A stretch of DNA of 64,000 nucleotides from Cristatella mucedo (taxonomy: Eukaryota; Bryozoa; Phylactolaemata; Cristatellidae), in the NCBI GenBank assembly GCA_009760855.2, contig WPIO01000005.1:5070001-5134000 (forward strand), given 5' to 3'. Both the position numbers and the translations under genes were made by a program. Every line of letters begins with the position of its first letter. The first letter of the stretch is position 1. This document shows positions 50,001-60,900 of this stretch, one piece after another. Under the pieces are notes generated by a model that was not told the origin of the DNA, searched no databases, and was given only the letters and a program-made list of their open reading frames with translations.

Positions 50001-53000
50001 TCGTGAGCCTGCACAGACATTCATTAGAGCACGAGCCACGGCATCACTTAAGCTGGATCTGACAGGGCCTAACCTATTGGCTAGTGGAAGAAGAGCCATG
50101 CTTACCGAAAAGGATGATCTGCCACTAGCAGTTTCTTTAGTAATGGAACTTTGGACATAAGCAGATCCCGTGTACTTGTCAATGGCAAATAGCCGTGAAG
50201 AGATCGGATCAGAGGAATTGCTCACTGTATACAGTACCTGTGAGCAAACAATATCGCCATATAAATATGTGAATTGCATGCATCGGTATTTTCTTGCTTG
50301 AAATTGCATGCCAGCCTATTAAAAATAGAGACCACGCAAAACAAGACCACGTGTAAGACTTAACTTTTAGCTGAGTGCTAAGCATTCCAACTGCTGGTCA
50401 GGCTATCTATGGCTGTGTTTCATACGTCTGTTCGGGGAGCTAAGATTTTCAAGCAGGACAGATGACTTACAACTTGCAGCACCCACAATGGCAAATGTAT
50501 GCTAGAAAACATGCTTCTGCCATGTAATGTATCTCCATCTGTAACTCCACAAGCCACGAAAAGTGTATGGGTGTTATGCAGGAGAGTTTTGTATTGCGCA
50601 CTCATAGCCTAAGTGGCTTTCGGTACGCATTTGGTAGCCAAAAGATTTCGTCTCACACAACAAAGAGAAATTGAGAAGCATAGCAGAGTCAGGAGAGCAG
50701 TTAAAGTAGTGAGTAGCATGAAAGTAGCAGCTCAGGACCACTGGAAAAGGCGTGCCATGGGTGGCAGAAGGAGAGTAGTTGTCGTCAGGTAAGAATCATG
50801 GAAGCAAGTTCCACAGGCTAGGACCTGTGGAGCTAAAGATTCTGTTGCCAACGATCTTTAAGCAGATCAATGGAACAGCTAATTTATTATCCATACAGGA
50901 TCTGAGGGCACGAGGAGGCTAAAACTGATGCAGCAGTTCAGCTAGGTATGGATGAGCCAAGCCATAGCAGGCCTTGTGGGTCAGCATAAGAACTTTGCTC
51001 TGTATCCGTTGATCAACCAGCAGCCATCCTAGCTCTTTTAGCAAAGAGACACGTGAGAAAACCTCTGAGATTCACAAACTAACTTTGCAGCAATATTCAT
51101 AGCCATCTGCAGTGGCCTAGTTGCTTTTTCGGTAGCCCAGCCAAAACGGAATTAAATAATCAAGCCGAGACAGAACTAAGCAACTAGGTAAATCTTTTGC
51201 AGGCCACCGTGGAAGACAGCTCCTAATTTTAGATAGGGATCAGACGTGATGGCTAGCTGTAAAAGCAGTCGTCTGAATGAAGCTTTTAAAATTTAGGTAG
51301 TCGTAAAAAACAACACCTAAACTTCGAGCATGTGGTGACGGTCGCACAACAGCATCATCTATTAGAAGAGCAAAGCCTTTTAATCCGGCCGCATGCTTAG
51401 GGTGTCCTATGAGCAGCAGTTCAGTTTATTTGTCATTTAGTTTAAAGAAAATTGCCGACATCCACGATCGAATGTCGATAAGGCAAGAATTCACTGTATC
51501 AATTGCTGCAGCAAATTCCGACGATTTCAATGACAAATACAGCTGAGTATCGTTGGCATAAAAGTGATATCCTATTCCATGGGCCTTAATCACTTTTACT
51601 GCAGGTTGAGTATAAATGAAGAACAGCAAGAGACCGAAGACGGACCTTGAGGGATTCCACAGGCGACCCGTTTTGTGGGTGAGACCTGACCCCAGACGAC
51701 ACGGATTGAACACGATCAGACAGGAACGATTTAAACCACGCCAGTGCCTCATCTGCCAGACCGATCGTTGTTCTCAATGGTTCAAGTAGGACATCGTGAT
51801 CAATGGTGTCGAAGGCAGCCGTTAAATTTAGCAGGGCTAGGGAAGTGACATTCCCATCATCGTTGCTGCATAGGATGACTTTGTTATCACGGAGGAGAAC
51901 AGTTTCAGTGGAGTGCTGCCTCTTGAACCCCGATTGAAATTTTGCCATTAATCAACTTCCTTTTTTATGTATTCTTCAATCTTTTCATAGGCTAGCCAAG
52001 GTCACATATGACTTATCCGAGGTCACGATAATACAGAAAGCATTTTTACCATCATGAATTTGTGTGAGAGTCAGGCAGGCCTGGTAGGCCAAGCTGTGGG
52101 TGGCAAATAATTGAATGTTGCACCCCATAGCTGCTAGCTCTGATAGCCCCAGCTAGCTCATGAAATCCTTAATGTTAGCATGCCTGCACTGTAGGGCTCC
52201 CTTTGCTGCATAACTAATGACTCCGATGGTCGAAGGGAGTACGAACAGGACGAAACAAAGGGGCCCACTATGCATAAGCTCAGACAAGCTGACGATTGCC
52301 ATTACAACCACCAGCAGATGATGAATGGGCAGGGGAGACTGCTGAGCAGAAGACCCTGCCAGGCTTACTGAATTTAGATATGCCCAGCATTTCTTAATTG
52401 GAACAGCTATGATTGGATTTCTCTACACTTTGTAGCTGGCGTATGCCATAGCTTCAGTCCGGTTAAAAGTGCACACCAGCAATACTTCACGAGCAAGCAG
52501 CTAACTTTCGAGGCCACATGCCGGCTAAGTGCCAAGCTATGTCTATGCGACGGCAGCACACTGCAGATACCTCCAAGCACAGGCGAGGGCACAGGTGAGA
52601 CACTTGCTGCAGGTGGTGCTCACTTGATATTTGGACGTGCTTGCGCCGACAGCACTAACGTTCAGAAGCACGGTGCCTAAGGGAAGCCGGTCTGCTATGA
52701 CAATGCTGTAGCTGTTCGATGAAAACACTGGTGGCTGCGTCGCATAGAGCGGTCTCACTCGCACATCTATGGCCGCGGTGCAGTCGGGCGCCGACGGACA
52801 GTAAGCCACCACTTGCACGACGTATTCGGTCAAATGGTCGGGATCAGTGGCCAATGGTGTGTACACAGATATCGCTCCACTGGCAGGATTGATGGTGAAG
52901 AATCCAGCCGCTGGATACTGCTTCGAGATATCTTGGTACGTTATGTTCTCTGCCCCCTAAATGACAAATATGTTGCCTGGTGAGGTGAAAACCATATGCT

Positions 53001-56000
53001 GTAGCACTCGTGTACGAGTGTGTGTTTGCACTTATGTATATGTGTGTGTGTGTGTATGTGTGGCTGAGTGCGTGCGTAACTATTGTTGCCATTCTGACAG
53101 TCCATGATGTATAATGTTACAGTAGGCACATACAGGGGCATACATGAGTATGTGGGCAAAGTAAGGTCATGGAAAAACTGTTCAAATTCCTGTCTAATCC
53201 AACAGATGCCCTACTACACCTGCCACTATCATACTTGTCATAATTAAGCAAAACAATTGCTGAATAGGTCTACTGACATTCCATTCATTGTTCTGTGTAC
53301 CCAAAAGCACTTCTTTTAGTCCGTCTGTACATTGCATAGCCTATAAACTTGCTGGAATTTCCGGGAAAACTCATCTTTGCTTTGGAAGGCAGGCCTGACT
53401 GTGCACTGAGCTAACTTGTGAGCTTGTCCTACTAATAGGAGTCTTGAAGTTCTCTCGTAATGGAACAACATCTTTGAAGGAGAACAAAAATATTTCCAAA
53501 TATTTATTTTATTTTGCATGAAGTAATCTTTTGTTATCCTTAGTTGTATTATCTATTTGCCATTTACAAATATATTCGCCCAGTCCTTCGTGTGCTTCTA
53601 CATGCTGGCACTGTGCATGATACCACTAACCATATTTTAATAGTTGACACAGTGCATGTCAGCTCTAACCATGCTATGCTTGTTGGCATTGTGCATGCTA
53701 ATACTGATCATTTGACCATGCTTCGTTTACAGCATATTTAAAATGCCTAGAAAGTTATTGCGTTCTCTGAAGGCACGATACAAATGTACTATCATTATTA
53801 TTATTCTATTCCTGGCTTGGCAGTGTTGACTAAATAGCAAATCAGCAGTGACTTTAGTTTTCATGACATTCGTAGGATATATATTAAAAAAATCCTTGTA
53901 GTATGGCCCCAGCTGCTGTGCCGATAAAGTCGTTCGGGTGCAAAGTGGGTTTTATACGATGCCAGGCAGACTGAAGTAATGAGCAGCTTGAGAAAGTATG
54001 CACTGACAGTTCAAAATAAAACACAAACACTGTTTGCATGTGTGCATTTTGTGGGATGTCGTCCCACCACGATTGTGTATTTCCTCCGTTGTCTGGCCAA
54101 TGACAGAGACCGTCGGCTTCTGCAGTGTTGCTTCTTCAGCAGTGCAATAAAATGAGCTTGAATTTTACTGTAAAGCTCGCAAAGGCTGCGGAAAGTCGAA
54201 GTCGTGTCGAACGATTGAGCCTAAGCAGCCAATGTGAGGGGTGCATGGCCAAAGTAATGGCATCGACTCACGAGGAGTGTGCTCACGAGGAGTATGCGCC
54301 AATAGGGGTCACATTTGGTTTGCGTTCCTTGCGAGCGATACAGGATTTCGGGCTGGTCATTACAAGTGCTGCCATACCTGACATGCTCCTCGCGCTTGCA
54401 CTGTGGTGAGGTAGCCGACCGCTGCTCCGGGGAACGTCTGCAGCACAACGGGCTGCAGTGCAATCGGGCAGCTGTCCACGACCGCGATGACGATCGAAGT
54501 GGTGCCAACCTTCTCATAGATGCCGCGGTTGTCGCTGACTCTGACTACAAACTATGGGATGCATCTTGCCTGTGAGGCACAACTGACCACGATCTGGTGC
54601 CACACGAGAGGTGGAGGAACTGTGGCTTCGGAAGCTCTAATTTAACGGTGCCAGGAGAGCGGCGGCAGTGCTCTGGGCATGGCAGCAGCACCACTACTCA
54701 CGTCGAGCCTCTGCACGATGGTACCTCGCAGCATGCTCCTCAGCCGTATCTGCCCAGTGTCAGGCTGCACCAAGATGGCACTACTCGCTTGGGGGACGCT
54801 GTCTGGCTGATACAGCGAGTAGCTGAGCGTATCGCCATCGCCATCGCTGGCAGCCACGGAGCCAATAACTGACCCCAAGGCCGAGCTTCGCTGCAGGGTG
54901 AACCAGTAGCTGCTCTTCGAAAACACCGGGGCGTTCAAGTTCCTCTGTACGCGCACCGTGACGTCGACGCTGCTGGTCACCGCCGGAGTACTCCCACCAT
55001 ACACCACCACCGTAAACTAGAGGCAAGTAAAAGGCAAGGATGCCGAGAGACATGTGCACATGCATCGCTCTGCAGCTAGCTGCAGCTGGGTTCGAAATAG
55101 GCTCGCCGAACTAGCTGGCGAGCACTGCTGCGAGACAGCTCAGCATTGCTTCAAGGCACCGACGTTAACAGAGCCCACCTAGCTCAAGCACGATGAGCTG
55201 GTGGCTGCTGGTCTTCTCTGGGCAGCTTTTCAGCTGCACGGGCAGCGTTGCAGCACCTCTAGGTAAAAACCCGGATGAGCTCATTGTGAAGCACGGATAT
55301 GGGCGGCTGATAGCCACGAAAGCTAGAGATGCATTTGTGCCGCCGGTCGATTTCTATCTTTCGCAGCTCGCAGACTTGCTGCTTAGTTTAGCTTTTGTAG
55401 CCTAACCTTTATTTGAACAGCAGTTCCTATGCAATCCTATATTCTCTTCTGACATCGGGGCTTCTCACTTCTAAAGTCTGCATGAACTATTAATAACTGC
55501 AAATCTGGTAGAAGAGAAATCAGACCTTGCAACTAGTTTTAGATAGCAACTCCCCGACTGCCGGCAATAGTACATATTCTCGCTCAGGCAGCGTAGGAAT
55601 TATAGGCACAAGCAGGGGCATTACAAGAGAAGCAAGTCAGCCTGGCGATCTGACGGCCTGACTATCTCTCTGGAAGTTACTTGGCTAGACTGAAGGCCGC
55701 ACAGTTGGGCATGATTGGCCGTCCAATTTATCGACCAGCCAAACAAGATAAACATCCTTCTTTGTACTTAATATAAGGATGAAAATAGATCAGCTAAGTG
55801 ATGCAAAAGTTTACCATAAATAAGTCGTGATGCCATCTTCACTGAGCTGGTGAATGTGCCGAGCAACGACCTCACATTCACTGATTAATCCGACTCTTGT
55901 GTGTACTGTAAGCTAATCACTATTGCGGTTCCCCTACATTATTATAGACGGGTTTTGAGCATTTTTGTTGAGTAGCTTGTAGGGTGCTGTCCGGCGAGTC

Positions 56001-57919
56001 TTCTGAGGACTAAGTCTAGTTTGTCAAGTCGCAGGATGGCAACATGTTTGCGTTCATTGATCTGCAAATTTAAATTTAAATTGCTGCACCACATATCTTT
56101 TCTTTCAACGAAGGAAAGCTGCTACCTATACGAAACTTGGTAAACAATACAGGGACATTTTCTCTGGTTCTATTTACTAAAGAAGCTTAACTGTTACTCT
56201 ATAAGATTTTCTTATACAACGACAACTACTCTCCTGCTGCCGACTGCTGAAGCGACCAAATAGACCCTGACAATATGGCCCCGACAAAATAGCCTGCTCA
56301 CAAAACAGCCCAAGACAAAATAGCTCCGACAAAGCTGATAATTTTGAGACAAAACATACTAACAAAGACACAAATACAAAATAGGGTTTAGGGCTCAGAA
56401 TTTAGGGTTCACCCGTTGTTTAATAATAACTCTATTCCTTTAGGTGACCTGTGATCTCAATATTGACTGATTGATATAGATAGGAAGGATTAAAAGAATA
56501 TGGCAGCAAACAGAAACATAAGAAAAATGTGGATTACTAGTAAATTATTCTTGAATTATTTTTAATTTTGTAAAACAAAAATATTTCAATACGTTTTCAC
56601 TTGCAAAATTTGCAATACCATATAATTTTAAATTTTGATTTTCATTATCGTAATAAAATATGTTCAATGTTATAAGCTATTCAAAATATTAAAGATTTGC
56701 AAGAGTATTTTTTTATTTTTTTGGTCTGTTTTATCTTGGGCTATTGTGTGTGCAGGCTATTTTACCATGGCTATTTTGTCTGGGTGCCATGCCGATTATG
56801 GCACATCCTTTCCAGCCTTCTTGAGCTGCTACTTCCATGCAACTCACTACCTTAACTACTCTCCTGATTCTGCTATGCTTGCCACTTTTTTTTGTTTCGT
56901 AAGATGAAGTCTGTTGGCTACCGAATGCGTACCGAAAGCCACTTAGGCTGTGAGTGAGCTATACCAAACTCTCCTGCCTAAGACTTTGTGGCTTTATTGA
57001 GTTACAGACTAAGATACATTACATCATATTTCTATAAATAACACTAGCACAGTGAGCTACAAAGTTACCCATAAATAGTTGAGAAAAGAAATATATCAAG
57101 GTGTGTCTGTTATAACTACCTAAAAAGAAGCACTAGAACAACCATGGTTATACCAATGAAAGAAACACTGCCGAAATGGTCAAAGTCAAGCCATCGGAAG
57201 TAAATACCTGATATGACCATGAGAGTGAGCCTGTAATCGTGCGTCTAATACATAGAATTGCAGAGATCATATCGGCACACGTATCAGTATGATTATTTTC
57301 CATCTCAAGGGACGATACTTTTATGAATACTAGCATCTGAACTTTTTGACTGCCAGACAAGAGAGCTATTGTTTTCCACACGTAGAACGATCTGGATGTG
57401 CCCTTTCATGACAACGGCTGACCCACGCTTTAATAGAAAAAATGCTGCTGACGCAGAAAGCCAAGAAAAGCACTGTAGCTCTCTACCAACTAGACAACTT
57501 TTTTGCAAGAAAACTGTAGTTCAGGCATTGCTGGGCTCCATCGGTCACAGACTAAATAAAAACCTAGTGTCTGCTAGCCCAAGTAAAGTAGCAACTGACA
57601 TGACTTACATTGTAGAGACTCATCTGACTGGAATCACTCTTTAAACTCACGGAGACGAAAATGCGCCCACTGCTGTTGATGCCGAACAGCATAACAGCCG
57701 GATATTCTCCTCTGATAAGCCATGTCAACGCATCCTAGAATGGCAAGTTGAATCTGCTTGTACAACACAAACAAATCTTACATTTTGCTAGGTGTTGCTA
57801 GAGATTGCTAACACATGCACGCATACACACACAAGCACATCTAAACACGAGCACACTCTAACACACGCACACATACATACAAGTGCACATATATAGACAC
57901 ACATGGACACACAAACACA

Positions 57920-57978
<59 letters not shown>

Positions 57979-60900
57979 ACGTGGGCATTCACACACATAA
58001 AAGCATATACATACGCATGGACGTACACATGCAAACATACATTCATGCGTGCAAGCACAGACACACACACACCGGTATACAAGAATTTTACAACACAGGC
58101 ACATTTTTTTTACCCCAAGCACAGCTCATGCCTTTCACTTACCCCAGCATTCCCGGATGGCCTTGCATCCACAGTGCCAATGATAGATCCCATGGTCACG
58201 TTTTCCACCACAGTGAATTCCAGCTTACTGTTACTTACAAGTGGAGCACGGCTTTGATCAATTTGGATCTGAACAAGAACAAAGGATGACTTCTGCACCG
58301 GCATCCCATCATCTTGGACCGATATATTACACTACAACCAAAACAAGATTTAAGAAATTTCAACATGAGAATGGTTTGCAGCAAAGCATTTATATTCTAG
58401 GTATACGATCTGCATGGGTGACAGATTTTCTTGACAGACTCAGCCACTTTCTGGCAAGTCAATCTCCTAAAGATCCCAGCGAAGCAGGACAGCTGCATGC
58501 CCCAAGCTTTAGTTTTTGGCCAGTAATTAAGCTGCACCTTTCGGTATGCTGCCATGTAACACAAACCGCAAAGAAAAGCCCTAATACACTTGGATTGATA
58601 AATAATGCGCACAGGGCTACACATATGGCATTCGAATTTGACAGATGCAAAATACAATGGCGCCTTCTTCATACCTGAAAGCTTGGAGGCACGCCAGGGA
58701 CAACCACCCTCTTCAGAATGAATACTCCTGACGGCTGGTCTAAGAACATATATTGAGTGCAGATGTCGTCTCCATTTAATGTGAAAGTAAGTAAGTCCTA
58801 TAAAGCAAACATTAAAAGAGTGACAATTGTGACTTAAAAACCGGCATTATAAAGTACTTCATACCTCTGACTTTGAATTCATCTATGAAGCAAAGAATGA
58901 AAAAGTGAAGCCCCAAAACCACAGAATTCAGATACCCACTGAAATGCATTTAAACATCTGCACTTAAAACGTCCTTGCATGGTAAGTATGGTCAGCATCG
59001 AGGAACATATATATTTAATTAAGTACAAAATGCAAAAACAGCTTACAGGTGGAAAGTAACAGATGACTCATTCTACATGTAAACACTTCAAAAGCAAAAT
59101 GTTAAATTACCTATAACACTGACTTTCAAAATTAAGGTAGTTTTAAAGGATGCAATCACCATAACCTAACTAGACAGCAGGAACATACTGACAACAGACG
59201 GACCACTTGAGGAGCCTACTTACTGCTCAGGTATGCAAGCTGTTATTTTTAATAAGAGCTATATAACGAATTACTGTGTCGGTTGAAGCCTACATAGTAA
59301 GTAGACCAAGAATGGCCTTAAGTCATCCTTGTTAGATCACTGTCTGCCCAACCATCATTTTATAGTCTGAACCCTAGCTAATGAGGATGCGCTAATACAG
59401 TATCGGGTGAATCAGGATGACAGTTAAGGGGCAGGAACAACAGCATGTGGGTTGCTAACTAAACTTGCATAGGAGTACCCCAGGTGGCCCAACTTCTGGC
59501 TAAACAACGCTGTTAGTTCTTTTCACTTCACTCATTGGACCTAATGCTGGGGGCTGAGGGACTGAGCAGACAACAGGAAAGTCCTTTCGGATCAGCCCAG
59601 GGAGTTGCAGCCCACTTGAGGTAGGCATATGCATATGTGCTATTTCTTTCAATAGCAAGCCGGCGTTAAGTTGTAAACAGTTAATCACAGAATATATGCA
59701 TGTATACAAAGGTCTTAACAAATTAATTTCATGCACGATGACCTCAACCAATGATGTTAGTAATGATAACAATAATAATAATACTAATACATTTATTATA
59801 GTGCCCTCCGAGAATTCAATATATCTCTAGGCACTTCACATTTGCTGCAAAGGAAGCACGATCGAATGGATAGTGGTGGCATATTCAATCAACAAGCATA
59901 ACACGAGGTAACGTACAGCATCAGCATGCAAATATGACTAGTGCAGCATGCACAGTGTCAGAACACATAAGTACACAAAGGACGAATCACATGAACACAC
60001 TTAATACAGTGATACATACAGGCATGTTTGTTCCTTTTTAAACGTGGTCAAGTCATGGGGTTGTCACAAGTAAGTCAGAAGTGAGATCCAGGCTTTGGGA
60101 GCATATGAGCTAAAGGCACAGTCTCAAAAGGATTTGAGGTTCATATGGGGTCTAAGTAAACAGATTCCGAAAAGCAGGTGGCACAATGCTTAGCCTGGTG
60201 GGAAGTAGATCTGATAGGTAGGCTGATACCAAAGAATAAAGGGACCTAAAGTGAGGAACAGAACCTTGAAGTAGTTGCATTGCTAGACTGGGAGCAAGTA
60301 CAGGTCGGCTAGAAGTGGTGTGAAGTAGCAACTTCAGAAGTGGTGTGATGTAGCAACTTCGACACTCACGATAGACCGGCTTAGATGCAGAGTTTTGTAC
60401 CAACTGTAAGTGCCCGATTGCACAGGCCGGTAGACCAGCAAGCAGTGAGTTCCAGAATTCAAGATGGTATGTCACAAATGCATGGATCAATTTAGGTATG
60501 GTATCCCTGAATAAAAATCCCTAATCTTAGCAATGTTATGTAGCTTAAAGTAGGCAGGCTTGACTGTGGAGCTGACGTGGTGGTCTAATGAATGGTCACT
60601 TTGGAACATGACACCCAGGTTTCGTGCAGATTCAATAGGACGTATGCTGGCAGAGCCGATTGTGAGTATTAACCTTTCCAATTTCTGAATCCCACTTGGT
60701 TTGCCCATAACTAGTAAGTTGGTTTATCACCAGTCGAATTAAGAAAGTTAGCTGCTATCCATGTACGGATAGCATCAATACATGCCGCAAGGGAGTTGGG
60801 AGAATTCGACGAGCTGGAGGTCTGAGAGGAATCAAAGCAGAGGTACAACTGGGTGTCATCTGTATAGCGGCTAAAGCCTACATTGTATTTGGCAGTCGCA

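Noticed and set aside
57788-58289. Cys-Val and Thr-His repeat proteins
   Set aside because: These are translations of the CA microsatellite in several frames on both strands.
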